NCBI RefSeq assembly: GCF_900113305.1
Contig: NZ_FOOW01000014.1
Span: 1-64,000 of the forward strand
DNA: 64,000 bases
From: Prevotella sp. KH2C16
GTDB lineage: Bacteria > Bacteroidota > Bacteroidia > Bacteroidales > Bacteroidaceae
Direction of reading: 5' to 3'
The notes under the pieces are model-generated. The model saw nothing but the letters and a program-made list of their open reading frames with translations. It was not told the origin of the DNA and searched no databases. The translations under genes and the position numbers were made by a program. Positions 15,928 to 25,257 of the stretch are shown piece by piece (the first letter of the stretch is position 1; each line of letters begins with the position of its first letter).

Positions 15928-17784
15928 TCAATTCTCGAAGTCCACTTCGTGGTCGAGCTGCTCGATGAAGTTGTCGAGCACACTGCGCTCCACATCTCCC
16001 ATATGAAACTCTTTCTCGGCGTCCTTGCGTATCTCGGCAATCCATGTGCGGCGCGCGGCGACATAGTCGTCGTGGATGCGCTGGAGGTCGTCGGAGTCGA
16101 GGCTGTCGAGGTTGTAGTAGTCAAGTATCAGCTTGTAGGTCCACGCCCACTGGTATTCGCGGTACCGGTCGTTGATTTCGGTGAATCGGCGGGTGATTTC
16201 CCCGATGCTGTCCAGGCAGCCCGACTTGATGTCGTCGAGCATGCGCCGTTCTTCCGATGCCGGCAGGAGCAGTCCCGAGAGGTCGTTCCACTCGCCCTCT
16301 CCGACGGTGGTTGTCGGGAGCTCTACGGCTCCGAGGCGCTTGATGACCCGCTTCAGCACGGCACCCATGTAGATGCGCAGGGCGATATCGTAGTATTTGA
16401 TGCCTTTCTTCAGCGACGAGGCGCGGATGACATACTCGTGATAGTTATAGGTCGACACCTCGTCGCCCGAGGCCTCGCGGAGCTTTTCCAGAATCCGCTT
16501 GCCCTGGATGATCTCGCCCACGCTGAACGGCGAGAGCCAGTCGAAGTTCACGATGCTCTTCTGCGAGCCCTGGGGGCGGACATCCCTCTTGGGCCATTTG
16601 CGGATGTCGCGATACAGGCCCACGGTGGTGATGTTGCGGCCGGGCGAGAGATACATGGTGTCGCCGTAGGCCACGAGATAGGAGAAGGGCAGCCGCCGGG
16701 TGTCGGGATGATACATCAGCTTGCCGAAGCACACCGAGAATGTGCCGATGTGGGCGGGCATGAGCACATAGGCTCCGCTGGCGGTCTTCGTTCCGCGCTC
16801 GAGGATGCCGTAGTGCATGGGTCCCATCTTGTAGGCGTGGTTGCTGAAGTTGGTGGCCGACCCGGCGTTGTAGAACGAGAACTCGCCGCCGATGAGCAGG
16901 CTGCTCTTGTGATGGGATGCCGTGAACGGACCGCAGAAGGCGGCACAGGCCTCGCCGTTGCTCATATAGCTGTTGGCGAAGAACAGGCTCTGCGATGCCG
17001 TGAATCCGTTGGCTATCTGGCAGGCCTCGCCCACGAAGCAGTCCTGCATCTTCACGGAGTTGATGAGCGACGAGCCGTCGGAGATGATGGAGTTCTCGCA
17101 GATAACGCCCGTGCCGATGAACACGCTTGCGTTCTGCGAGCTCAGGATGGTGCAGTCGCTGAGCCTTGCGGCTCCGGAGATTTCGCACTCGTCGTTGATC
17201 ACAGTGTTGGTAATCTCCTTGGAGTTGACGATTTTCACGCCGTTTCCCACAGTGCCGCGCGAGGGCTGCTGCAGCCTCACTTCCTCGCTGATGATACGGC
17301 GCAGGGCATCGCGGAAGCCCGTGTCGTCGGCATGCTTGATCATGAGGGCGGCCAGCTGGCTGTTGAGGCTGTTGAAGAGCACCACATTGCCTTCGCCCAC
17401 CTCGTTCAATACCGAGACGAGGTTGCCGTTGCCGTAGGTGGCTCCCTCGGTGGTCTCCATGGTGCATACATTCGAGATGTAGCAGTCGTCGCCGATGGTA
17501 TAGTTGTTGATGAAGTTCCCGATGTTTTCAATCAGGCAGTTGTCGCCCACCGTTACATTGCGCAGGGTGGCGTTGTTGATGCCCGAGTGCTTCAGGAACC
17601 CCGGGCTCACCTCCACATTCCGCTCAAAGGCACCGATGTTGACCTCGCCATAGAGCATCACGCGATGCATGTAGTTGGGCCTGAAGTCTTCGCCCACGCT
17701 TACGGCCGTCCAGTCTTCCGCCCAGCAGCTGTTGTTCTCGAGGATGCTGATTTCCTGCTCCGTCAGCGGTCTGTATTCATTCAT
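15928..17784 (-). CDS. DUF4954 family protein with predicted left-handed beta-helix
   Basis: 618 residues, cytoplasmic. The middle part (about 40-330) has many hexapeptide-like rungs (for example NVTVGDNCLIENIG, YTIGDDCYISNV), which fit a left-handed beta-helix like that of sugar-nucleotide transferases. No nucleotidyltransferase signature is seen at the N-terminus. The C-terminal third is helical and charged. The start codon overlaps the hflX stop by 4 bp (ATGA), so the two are translationally coupled. The family is common in Bacteroidetes, and its function is unknown to me. Confidence 0.8.
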   Translation of the reverse strand: MNEYRPLTEQEISILENNSCWAEDWTAVSVGEDFRPNYMHRVMLYGEVNIGAFERNVEVSPGFLKHSGINNATLRNVTVGDNCLIENIGNFINNYTIGDDCYISNVCTMETTEGATYGNGNLVSVLNEVGEGNVVLFNSLNSQLAALMIKHADDTGFRDALRRIISEEVRLQQPSRGTVGNGVKIVNSKEITNTVINDECEISGAARLSDCTILSSQNASVFIGTGVICENSIISDGSSLINSVKMQDCFVGEACQIANGFTASQSLFFANSYMSNGEACAAFCGPFTASHHKSSLLIGGEFSFYNAGSATNFSNHAYKMGPMHYGILERGTKTASGAYVLMPAHIGTFSVCFGKLMYHPDTRRLPFSYLVAYGDTMYLSPGRNITTVGLYRDIRKWPKRDVRPQGSQKSIVNFDWLSPFSVGEIIQGKRILEKLREASGDEVSTYNYHEYVIRASSLKKGIKYYDIALRIYMGAVLKRVIKRLGAVELPTTTVGEGEWNDLSGLLLPASEERRMLDDIKSGCLDSIGEITRRFTEINDRYREYQWAWTYKLILDYYNLDSLDSDDLQRIHDDYVAARRTWIAEIRKDAEKEFHMGDVERSVLDNFIEQLDHEVDFEN

Positions 17785-19028
17785 TCTTCCGTGGGATATA
17801 AAAAGTCGTTGTAGGGGTATTTCTGTACATGCAGCTCGCGCACCTTGCGGTAGAGCACTTCACGCAGCTCGTCGATGTTCTCCCGCTTCTTTGCGGAGAC
17901 GAAGAGGCAGCCCTCGTCGAGGCGCGCCATCCATGTCTTGCGGAGGTCGTCGAGGGTGAGGTTCTCCTTCGTGGGCGGCGTCAGGTCGTCGGGCTCCTTG
18001 TCCGTCCATGTGTAGTTGTCAATCTTGTTGAAGACGATCATCGAGGGCTTGTCGGCGCATCCGAGCTCCTTCAGGGTCTGGCTGACCACCTCTATCTGTT
18101 CTTCGAAGTCGGGATGCGAGATGTCTACCACATGTAGCAGCAGGTCGGCCTCCCTCACCTCGTCGAGGGTTGACTTGAAGGAGTCCACCAGGTCGGTGGG
18201 CAGCTTGCGGATGAAGCCCACGGTGTCGGCGAGCAGGAAAGGCAGGTTGTCGATGACCACCTTGCGCACGGTGGTGTCGAGGGTGGCAAAGAGCTTGTTC
18301 TCGGCAAAGACTTCGCTCTTGGCGAGCAGGTTCATCAGGGTCGACTTGCCCACATTGGTGTATCCCACGAGCGCCACGCGCACCATTCGGCCGCGGTTTT
18401 TGCGCTGGGTGGTCTTCTGCTTGTCTATCTCCACGAGCCGCTGCTTCAGGAGCGTGATGCGCTGGAGGATGATGCGGCGGTCCATCTCGAGCTGCGTCTC
18501 ACCGGGACCTCGCAGCCCTACGGAGCCCTTTCCGCCGCCGCTGCCGGAGCCTCCGCCCTGTCGCTCGAGGTGAGTCCAGAGGCGTTGCAGCCGCGGGAGC
18601 ATGTAGCGGTATTGCGCCAGCTCCACCTGCGTCTTGGCATTGGCCGTCTGCGCCCGCATGGCGAAGATGTCGAGGATGAGGCTGGTGCGGTCGAGGATCT
18701 TCACCTGCAGCTCCTTTTCTATATTGCGTATCTGGCGCGCGGAGAGCTCGTCGTCGAAGATGACCATGCCCACCTCGCGCTCCGCGTCTTCCTCGTCCTT
18801 GATATATTGCCTGATCTCCTGCAGCTTGCCGCTTCCCACATAGGTGGTCAGGCTGGGCCCGCCCATCTTCTGGGTGAAGCGCCTGAGCGTTACTACGCCC
18901 GCCGTGTCGGCCAGAAACTCCAGCTCGTCGAGGTATTCCCGGGTCTTGGCCTCGTCCTGGTCCTTGGTGATGAGTCCCACGAGGACTGCGGTTTCGGCCT
19001 TGACCTCAGAGATTACGAATTCTTTCAT
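17781..19028 (-). CDS. hflX: GTPase HflX
   Basis: 415 residues. HflX binds the 50S subunit and rescues or splits stalled ribosomes. Visible: the N-terminal HflX domain with TYVGSGK, the Gly-rich linker GGGSGSGGGKGS, RGPGETQLEMDRR, then the G domain with GYTNVGKST (G1), DTVGFIRKLP (G3) and NKID (G4). A C-terminal tail ends FLYPTEE. It is the first gene of an operon with DUF4954 and has a -7 box about 25 bp upstream. Confidence 0.95.
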   Translation of the reverse strand: MKEFVISEVKAETAVLVGLITKDQDEAKTREYLDELEFLADTAGVVTLRRFTQKMGGPSLTTYVGSGKLQEIRQYIKDEEDAEREVGMVIFDDELSARQIRNIEKELQVKILDRTSLILDIFAMRAQTANAKTQVELAQYRYMLPRLQRLWTHLERQGGGSGSGGGKGSVGLRGPGETQLEMDRRIILQRITLLKQRLVEIDKQKTTQRKNRGRMVRVALVGYTNVGKSTLMNLLAKSEVFAENKLFATLDTTVRKVVIDNLPFLLADTVGFIRKLPTDLVDSFKSTLDEVREADLLLHVVDISHPDFEEQIEVVSQTLKELGCADKPSMIVFNKIDNYTWTDKEPDDLTPPTKENLTLDDLRKTWMARLDEGCLFVSAKKRENIDELREVLYRKVRELHVQKYPYNDFLYPTEE

Positions 19029-19050
19029 TACATCTTTTATTATTCAGATG

Positions 19051-19058
19051 CAAAGATA
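19051..19058 (-). promoter_or_regulatory. -7 box of the hflX operon
   Basis: TATCTTTG on the minus strand, 23 bp before the ATG. The best TTG is only 16 bp away, so the -33 box is uncertain. Confidence 0.55.
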
Positions 19059-19154
19059 CAAAATATTGTAGAAACAAGGCATCCTGCCCGCTTTTTTTTC
19101 TTCTTGTCGGGCAGGTGCGGGAGTCTTCGTTTGCAGGAGGCCGTCTCCGGCAAA

Positions 19155-19231
19155 GCTTTTAGCCGTTAAAAGGAAGGCTTTTAACGGCTAAAAGCCCGCC
19201 TTTTAGCGGCCTTTTACTCGCCTTTTAACGG
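19155..19231. repeat. Family A 11-bp array, copy 3 (7 units)
   Basis: Seven contiguous 11-mers, from GCTTTTAGCCG through TTAAAAGGAAG to CCTTTTAACGG. Two are inverted, in register. It lies between the alpha-N-acetylglucosaminidase stop and the hflX promoter. CCGGCA on the left and TGCCGG on the right frame it. Confidence 0.9.
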
Positions 19232-19288
19232 CTTCCTGTCTGCCGGTGGGAAAGCCTTTTCCTTCCGTCTGCCGGCAGAGGACTGTAA

Positions 19289-21493
19289 TTATTTGTATAT
19301 CAGTGAGTTGGAGAAGTATTTCGTGATGAGCTTCCGGGACAGCTCCACGGGGTCTTGGGGGGCGGGATAGCTGATCTGCCCTTCACCCTCGGCAAACTTT
19401 TCCTCCCATGCGAAGCATTCCCGGGCAAAGGCGTCTTCGTCGAACTCACGCCCTTCGCCCACGGCCTTGAGCGTGGCTTCGAGGAACATCTGCCAGCGCG
19501 GCAGGTAGAAGCAGCCCACGAGCCCCGCCCAGGCACGCTCTGCATAGTCGTTGATGCTCGACAGGCTGTTGTTCCAGGTGGTGATGATGGTGCGTGCGTC
19601 GCGCTCATAGTAGTCTTTCTCCTCCGTCGTTTCGCCCCAGCCTCGGGCGCTGTCTATCCACGGGCGCATGGAGAAGGTGGGGTGGCATGCCAGCAGCTCG
19701 TCGTAGTCGCCGAGCAGTCCGGTCATCTCGCCGGCGAGCCGCTGCATCTGTGCGAGGTCGTGCAGCTCATAGGCCAGCTTGTATTTCATCCACAGGGTGC
19801 AGAACAGGTCGGCCAGGGTCTGCCGCCCGATGTTCACGAGGTCGAGGCGGTAGGCATCCCTGTCGGCGTTCAGGGCCGTCATCTTGCGCCATAGCCTGAC
19901 GAGGTCGAAGAAGGCCGGTTCCACGGTTTTCTCCGCGTCTCCGTACTTGGGCAGCTGGCTGCGCATCGAGGGGCGGTTCTCGATGAAGGTGCGTATGTAG
20001 GGTGCGAAGTTCACATCGAGCACCTTGAAATAGTCGGCGTAGGCATCCCTCGCGTTCGCGGAGACGGCTCCCACATGCCTGTCGGCCAGCCTATCGCGCC
20101 ACTCCGAGAGGGTCAGGGGCAGCTCCCATGCCTTCTCGAGCGTCAGCTCATAGGCAAACTGGTTGGGGTCGAAGCCCTCGAGCGTGGCTCCCACGCCCTT
20201 GAAGTTGTCGCCGCCGCGCCGGCATACGGTGTCGATGCGGTTGAAGATGCGCTCGGTGGGGGCCACGAGGCGGTGGCGTCCGCCGAAGTTGCCGAGGTAG
20301 TTCCAGAGGTAGTCCTGCCCGAAGAAGGCCTGGTTGCGCTTCCACAGCTCCTTGTTCTCGCAGAAGTAGTCGAGCAGGATCATCCGGCCCTGCGGAGCTC
20401 CGTGGTACAGGGCCCGCTGCCGCTCGTCGTTCCAGTATTTCTTGTAGTAGTAGGTCCATGCCATCTGGAGCCACACGGCCTGCTTGTCGGCAGCCTCGAG
20501 ACTCTGGTAGATGTGCTTGGAAATCATGCCGATGGAGTCGGCGTCGAGGGTGGGCGGGTCCACCTCGTTGAAGGGGTCGAGGCCATAGATGTGGTCGGTG
20601 CCGAACTGTCGGGCCTGCTCCGTGAGGAATTCCTTTTGGATTTGGGCGAACAGGGGATCCATGGAGTTGAGGAAGGTGCACCCGTAGAGCTCCGGATTCT
20701 TGAAGTCGCCCCATCCGTGATGGTTGTCGTCCACCTTCGTTGCCATGATGTTGGGGCGCCGCTTGAGCAGCGCGGCGGGGATGTGGCCTGCAAAGGCGGG
20801 CAGCACGGGCTTCATGTTCAGCTCCCGCTCGCGCCTCACGATTTTCTTCTGGAGAGCTTCCTGTCCGTCCAGCCAGGCCTTGGGCAGCGGACCGTGCCAG
20901 GCGTCGATGTTGCACATGCGGTGCCAGCCGAGGAAGGCGGGACCGGTGAAGTAGGAACGGATCTCCTCGTCGCTGAGCCCGTATTTCCGCCAGACCCTGT
21001 ACCAGATGCTCTCCGTTCCCGTGATGGAGAGGGGCAGGTTGACGCCGTTGAGCGCCATCCAGTCGATGAAGTGTTCCCAGTCGGCCCACTTCCACCACGG
21101 CATGGTGTATCCGTAAGTGCAGTAGTTGAGGAAAAAGCGCATGGGCATGCGAGCCTTGATCTTCACGGTGCCTTCCACCTTCGGCAGCACCTTGGGCATC
21201 TCTATGGGGTCGTCCTTGTACCACGAGATGGTGGTGAGGCAGAAGTATTTCAGGTAATAGTTCAGTCCCACGGCCATGGAGTTGGCGTTGTTTCCGCCGA
21301 TGACGACCTTGTTTCCCTCGCTGCGCAGGGTGAAGATGTCTTGGTTTTCGTTGATTTTCTCGAATATGAACGACGAGGCTTGCCTCGGCAGCAGTCGCCG
21401 GGTGAGGGCGCGGGCGTTCCTGACATCGTCGCCGGCCATAGCCATGACGGTGCTGAACAGTAGCAGGAACAGGGGGAGGATGATTCTTCTCAT
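19289..21493 (-). CDS. Alpha-N-acetylglucosaminidase (GH89 / NAGLU)
   Basis: 734 residues with a signal peptide (LFLLLFSTVMAMA). It releases terminal alpha-linked N-acetylglucosamine, as in mucin or heparan-type glycans. The N-terminal NAGLU domain, the central (beta/alpha) barrel with NYCTYGYTMPWWKW, LNGVNLPLSITGTE and YGLDPFNEVDPP, and the helical C-terminal domain with WNNSLSSINDYAERAW are all present. It is divergently oriented from nagB, with which it forms a sensible pathway: released GlcNAc can feed GlcN-6-P deamination. Length is normal. Confidence 0.93.
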   Translation of the reverse strand: MRRIILPLFLLLFSTVMAMAGDDVRNARALTRRLLPRQASSFIFEKINENQDIFTLRSEGNKVVIGGNNANSMAVGLNYYLKYFCLTTISWYKDDPIEMPKVLPKVEGTVKIKARMPMRFFLNYCTYGYTMPWWKWADWEHFIDWMALNGVNLPLSITGTESIWYRVWRKYGLSDEEIRSYFTGPAFLGWHRMCNIDAWHGPLPKAWLDGQEALQKKIVRRERELNMKPVLPAFAGHIPAALLKRRPNIMATKVDDNHHGWGDFKNPELYGCTFLNSMDPLFAQIQKEFLTEQARQFGTDHIYGLDPFNEVDPPTLDADSIGMISKHIYQSLEAADKQAVWLQMAWTYYYKKYWNDERQRALYHGAPQGRMILLDYFCENKELWKRNQAFFGQDYLWNYLGNFGGRHRLVAPTERIFNRIDTVCRRGGDNFKGVGATLEGFDPNQFAYELTLEKAWELPLTLSEWRDRLADRHVGAVSANARDAYADYFKVLDVNFAPYIRTFIENRPSMRSQLPKYGDAEKTVEPAFFDLVRLWRKMTALNADRDAYRLDLVNIGRQTLADLFCTLWMKYKLAYELHDLAQMQRLAGEMTGLLGDYDELLACHPTFSMRPWIDSARGWGETTEEKDYYERDARTIITTWNNSLSSINDYAERAWAGLVGCFYLPRWQMFLEATLKAVGEGREFDEDAFARECFAWEEKFAEGEGQISYPAPQDPVELSRKLITKYFSNSLIYK

Positions 21494-21721
21494 GTTTCTT
21501 GATTTTGTGTTTTAATGGAATTATTGCTGCAAAATTACTATTTTTATTTGAATAACAAGCATTGCGGGGCATTGTTTTTGCAGGAAAATCTCCAAATGCA
21601 GTCAGATTGCCCGCCGGCGGACTGGCAGGACGGGAGCGGAGGGCGACTGGAGCCGGGCTGTGTTTTCGTTTAATAAACCTAAAAAAAAACTCCTTCCCGC
21701 CGTTTTCTTACTTTATTTTGC

Positions 21722-21729
21722 TATCTTTG
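21722..21729 (+). promoter_or_regulatory. -7 box upstream of nagB
   Basis: TATCTTTG, 38 bp before the nagB ATG. No clear TTG is seen at the expected distance. Confidence 0.5.
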
Positions 21730-21767
21730 CAATCTAATAAAGGTAATTCTAAATAAATCAGAGAACT

Positions 21768-22559
21768 ATGAGATTAATTATTGAGTCAGATTATGAAAAA
21801 TTGTCTCAGTGGGCGGCAAACCATGTCGTGGAGCGCATCAATGCTGCCAGGCCTACTGCAGAGCATCCGTTTGTGCTGGGGCTTCCTACGGGCTCTTCCC
21901 CGGAAGGCATGTATCGCTGCCTCGTCGAGGCCTACAAGGCGGGCAAGGTGAGCTTCAGGCATGTACTCACTTTCAACATGGATGAGTATGTAGGGCTCCC
22001 TGAGGAGCATCCCGAGAGCTACCATTCCTTCATGCGCCGCAACCTCTTTGATCACATCGACTGCCCTAAAGAGAACATCCATATACTGAACGGCAACGCA
22101 CCAGACCTCGAGGCCGAGTGTGCTCACTATGAGCAGATGATAGCCGAGGCGGGAGGCATCGACCTCTTCCTGGGCGGCATCGGGCCCGACGGGCACATCG
22201 CGTTCAACGAGCCCTTCTCGTCGCTGACCTCAAAGACCCGCGTCAAGACGCTCACCACCGACACCATCATCGCCAACAGCCGGTTCTTCGACAATGATGT
22301 GAACAAGGTTCCGAAGCACGCCCTCACCGTCGGCGTGGGCACCGTGATGTCGGCACGCGAGGTGATGATCCTCGTCAACGGCCACCACAAGGCCCGCGCC
22401 CTGCAGGCCGCGGTGGAGGGTCCCGTTACCCAGGCCTGGACCATCAGCGCCCTCCAGCAGCATCCTCATGCGGTGATCGTAGCCGACGAGGCCGCCACCG
22501 AGGAACTCAAGGTGGGCACCTACAAGTATTTCAAGGATATAGAAAAGGACAACCTATAA
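21768..22559 (+). CDS. nagB: Glucosamine-6-phosphate deaminase NagB
   Basis: 263 residues. It converts glucosamine-6-phosphate to fructose-6-phosphate and ammonia. Catalytic residues fall at the same numbers as in the E. coli enzyme: Asp72 in FNMDEYVG, and Asp141, His143 and Glu148 in [11 protein letters not shown]. The phosphate-binding [11 protein letters not shown] block is present. It is followed after 12 bp by the fusion gene with a degenerate NagB-like domain, so the two are probably cotranscribed. Confidence 0.97.
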   Translation: MRLIIESDYEKLSQWAANHVVERINAARPTAEHPFVLGLPTGSSPEGMYRCLVEAYKAGKVSFRHVLTFNMDEYVGLPEEHPESYHSFMRRNLFDHIDCPKENIHILNGNAPDLEAECAHYEQMIAEAGGIDLFLGGIGPDGHIAFNEPFSSLTSKTRVKTLTTDTIIANSRFFDNDVNKVPKHALTVGVGTVMSAREVMILVNGHHKARALQAAVEGPVTQAWTISALQQHPHAVIVADEAATEELKVGTYKYFKDIEKDNL

Positions 22560-22571
22560 TATTCAGACGAT

Positions 22572-24563
22572 ATGAGACTCCATTTAAGTTCAGAGATAGT
22601 ATTAAACACTATACCCGAAGAATTCTATGCTCCCAAGAGTGCCGTGGAGCGTTCGGAGATAACCCGGCAGGAGAAGATACGCACGGATATATTCCCGAAG
22701 GTGGACGACGCGGCCCGCAACATAGCCGATGCCATCGTGGCCGAAATCAAGGCCAAGGAGGTGCTGGGCAAGTATTGCGTGCTCTGCGTGGGCACCGGAC
22801 AGTCGCTTACGCCCGTCTTCAACGAGCTGATTCATCGCTATGAGGAGAAGCAGGTGTCGTTCAAGAATGTCGTGCTTTTCAACGCCTATGAGTATTTCCC
22901 CCTCCAGGCCGACTCCCAGCACAGTGCCATCTTCCAGCTCAGGGAGCGCTTGCTGAACCACATTGACATTCCCGAGCAGAATGTCTACTCGCTCGACGGC
23001 ACCATCGCGCAGGAGGATGTGCAGAAGCAGTGCCGCCTCTACCAGCAGCGCATACAGACCTTCGGCGGAATCGATGTAGCCCTCCTGGGCATCGGCCGTG
23101 CCGGCAACATCGCCACCAACGAGCCCGGCTCGGGGCTCACATCCAGCACCCGCCTGATTCTGGTTGATGCCATCTCGCGCGAGGAGATGACAATGAGCTT
23201 CGGAACCAACGAGCCCGTGCCCCCGTGCTCCATCACCCTGGGCGTGGGCGACATCCTCGGAGCCCGCAAGATCTATCTCACGGCATGGGGAGAGGAGAAG
23301 GCCGACATCATCCAGAAGGCCGTCGAGGGACAGATTACCGAGGCCATACCGGCCAGTTTCCTGCAGACGCACAACGACGCGCATGTGGTCATCGACCTCT
23401 CGGCCGCCGGCAAGCTCACGCGCATCATACATCCCTGGCTGGTGGCCAGCTGCAAGTGGACCGACAAGCTTACCCGTGCGGCCCTCGTATGGCTGTGCGG
23501 CATAACCAAGAAGCCCATCCTGAAGCTCACCAACAAGGACTATAACGAGAACGGACTCTCGGAGCTGCTGGCTCTCTACGGCTCGGCCTATAATGCCAAC
23601 ATCAAGATTTTCAACGACTTGCAGCATACCATCACGGGATGGCCGGGCGGAAAACCCAACGCCGACGACACCTATCGCCCGGAGCGTGCCAAGCCGTTCC
23701 CGAAGCGGGTGGTGGTATTCTCGCCGCATCCCGACGACGATGTCATCTCCATGGGAGGCACCATCCAGCGGCTCGTGAACCAGGGACACGACCTCCATGT
23801 GGCCTATGAGACTTCCGGGAACATAGCCGTGGGCGACGAGGAGGTAACGCGCTTCATGCACTTCGTCAACGGTTTCAACCAGCTCTTCCTTGACAACAAG
23901 GACGAGAAGATAACCAAGATGTACAAGGACATCAAGAAGTTCCTCGCCAACAAGAAGGAAGGCGATGTCGACATGCCCGATGTGCGCACCATCAAGGGGC
24001 TCATCCGCCGAGGCGAGGCGCGCACGGCGTGCACCTACAACAATATTCCGCTCGACCATGTACACTTCCTCGACCTGCCGTTCTATGAGAGCGGAAAGAT
24101 CGAGAAACTGCCCATGACGGAGAAGGATGTAGAGATTGTGCGCGCCCTGCTCCAGAAGGTGCAGCCGCACGAGATATTCGTGGCCGGCGACCTTGCCGAC
24201 CCCCACGGCACTCACCGCAAGTGCACCGACGCCGTGTTTGCGGCCATCGACCTCGAGAAAGAGGCAGATGCGGCATGGCTCAAGGACTGCAAGATATGGA
24301 TGTATCGCGGTGCGTGGGCAGAGTGGGAGATAGAGAACATCGAGATGTGCGTGCCGATGTCGCCCGAGGAGCTGCGTGCGAAGCGCAACGCCATCCTGAA
24401 GCACAGCTCGCAGATGGAGAGTGCCCCGTTCCTCGGCAACGACGAGCGCCTGTTCTGGCAGCGCGCCGAAGACCGCAACCGCGGCACGGCACAGCTCTAC
24501 GACGACCTCGGACTGGCCAGCTACGAGGCCATGGAGGCCTTCGTGGAGTATAAACCTCTGTAA
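22572..24563 (+). CDS. NagB-like domain (catalytic residues lost) fused to PIG-L/LmbE deacetylase domain
   Basis: 663 residues. Residues about 10-310 resemble NagB, but the key positions differ: Tyr106 replaces the Asp72 equivalent, and GRAGNIATNEP puts Ala177 and Asn179 in place of Asp141 and His143, leaving only Glu184. Residues about 378-600 are a PIG-L/LmbE domain with PHPDDD at 385-390 and a downstream HGTH, matching the zinc site of N-acetyl-sugar deacetylases. I infer that the first half binds an amino-sugar phosphate without deaminating it, while the second removes an acetyl group. This layout is widespread in Bacteroidetes and is often annotated simply as a deaminase. Confidence 0.88.
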   Translation: MRLHLSSEIVLNTIPEEFYAPKSAVERSEITRQEKIRTDIFPKVDDAARNIADAIVAEIKAKEVLGKYCVLCVGTGQSLTPVFNELIHRYEEKQVSFKNVVLFNAYEYFPLQADSQHSAIFQLRERLLNHIDIPEQNVYSLDGTIAQEDVQKQCRLYQQRIQTFGGIDVALLGIGRAGNIATNEPGSGLTSSTRLILVDAISREEMTMSFGTNEPVPPCSITLGVGDILGARKIYLTAWGEEKADIIQKAVEGQITEAIPASFLQTHNDAHVVIDLSAAGKLTRIIHPWLVASCKWTDKLTRAALVWLCGITKKPILKLTNKDYNENGLSELLALYGSAYNANIKIFNDLQHTITGWPGGKPNADDTYRPERAKPFPKRVVVFSPHPDDDVISMGGTIQRLVNQGHDLHVAYETSGNIAVGDEEVTRFMHFVNGFNQLFLDNKDEKITKMYKDIKKFLANKKEGDVDMPDVRTIKGLIRRGEARTACTYNNIPLDHVHFLDLPFYESGKIEKLPMTEKDVEIVRALLQKVQPHEIFVAGDLADPHGTHRKCTDAVFAAIDLEKEADAAWLKDCKIWMYRGAWAEWEIENIEMCVPMSPEELRAKRNAILKHSSQMESAPFLGNDERLFWQRAEDRNRGTAQLYDDLGLASYEAMEAFVEYKPL

Positions 24564-24616
24564 CGCAATCGCCCTGAATCCTCCTCGCAATGAGGTGTTC
24601 AGGCGTTAGGATAATC

Positions 24617-24648
24617 GAGTGGCATCCGCATCGGGTGCCACTCTTTTT
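24617..24648 (+). terminator. Intrinsic terminator of the nagB operon
   Basis: GAGTGGCA (24617-24624) pairs perfectly with TGCCACTC (24636-24643), followed by a T-run. It lies 54 bp after the stop and before the repeat array. Confidence 0.85.
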
Positions 24649-24681
24649 CATGTTTGTATCCGTCCATTTTGTCGGAAGCCG

Positions 24682-24769
24682 CTAAAAGGGGAGTAAAAGG
24701 CCGCTAAAAGGAGAGTAAAAGGCCGCCTTTTACAAAGCTTTTAGCCGTTAAAAGGAAAGCAGGAAGCCG
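24682..24769. repeat. Family A 11-bp array, copy 4 (7 clear units plus a degenerate one)
   Basis: CTAAAAGGGGA, GTAAAAGGCCG, CTAAAAGGAGA and GTAAAAGGCCG repeat in order. Two units of opposite orientation (CCTTTTACAAA, GCTTTTAGCCG) and TTAAAAGGAAA follow. It lies between two convergent genes and beyond the nagB terminator. Confidence 0.92.
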
Positions 24770-24786
24770 CTTTCTGTCTTCATGCG

Positions 24787-25116
24787 TCATGCCCTGTGCC
24801 TTTTCAGGTATTTCCGCCAGGCATAGTGGCGGCGGCGGAGCAGATAGTTAGGGTCGTTCATGTGCTCGTAAGCCTCCCGCTCCAGGGAGATGTTCGCGTA
24901 GGCCCGCCCCCTCATCGGGAGGCGTATGAGCCATTCGAGGAGATACCACAGGTAGAACCCCGCGAACCCCATCTCCACCATCTGGGCGGTATGGATGCGC
25001 TCGTGCTGTATCAGGTCGGCCGTTACGGTGGTGCCTTTCCTGCACAGCAGCAGTCCCAGGATGTTGATGGCGTCATATCTCCGAGGCGGCAGGAGGGAGT
25101 TGTGTATAATCTTCAT
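24787..25116 (-). CDS. Small protein with an HExxH-type motif, unknown function
   Basis: 109 residues. HERIHTAQM at about residues 38-46 is an HExxH motif with a following TxQ, and a Glu-containing segment (LEREAYEHMND, about 79-89) could give the third ligand. A hydrophobic, Trp/Tyr-rich segment (FAGFYLWYLLEWLIRL) lies between. This fits a tiny zincin-like protein, possibly membrane-associated, as seen in many Bacteroidetes genomes. No signal peptide is evident. The function is not known to me, and metal binding is inferred only from the motif. Confidence 0.6.
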   Translation of the reverse strand: MKIIHNSLLPPRRYDAINILGLLLCRKGTTVTADLIQHERIHTAQMVEMGFAGFYLWYLLEWLIRLPMRGRAYANISLEREAYEHMNDPNYLLRRRHYAWRKYLKRHRA

Positions 25117-25141
25117 ACGGGTGCAAATATAGCCCGACTTT

Positions 25142-25179
25142 CGTGAAAAACCAAATTTATTCTGATTTTTCGCTCTTCT
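25142..25179. repeat. Left copy of an imperfect 38-bp direct repeat
   Basis: It matches 26549-26586 at 33 of 38 positions, sharing CCAAATTTATTCTG and TTTCGCTCTTCT. The two copies enclose the small membrane protein/ABC ATPase pair. Confidence 0.8.
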
Positions 25180-25181
25180 CC

Positions 25182-25210
25182 TTGTTTTTCTCTGGAATTT
25201 ATTATCTTTG
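25182..25210 (+). promoter_or_regulatory. Promoter of the ABC cassette
   Basis: TTG (25182-25184) and TATCTTTG (25203-25210), 18 bp apart, directly after the left direct repeat. Confidence 0.6.
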
Positions 25211-25257
25211 CAGAAAAACTACTCGCCGTCAAAGATTGGGTAGAAATTAGAAAGGCT

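Noticed and set aside
15922-17814. A 630-codon plus-strand frame opposite the DUF4954 gene
   Set aside because: It is mirror coding from codon bias. The minus-strand protein has rung-like repeats and a coupled start with hflX.
22602-24590. A 662-codon minus-strand frame opposite the NagB/PIG-L gene
   Set aside because: The plus-strand protein has clear NagB and PIG-L motifs; the antisense product has none.
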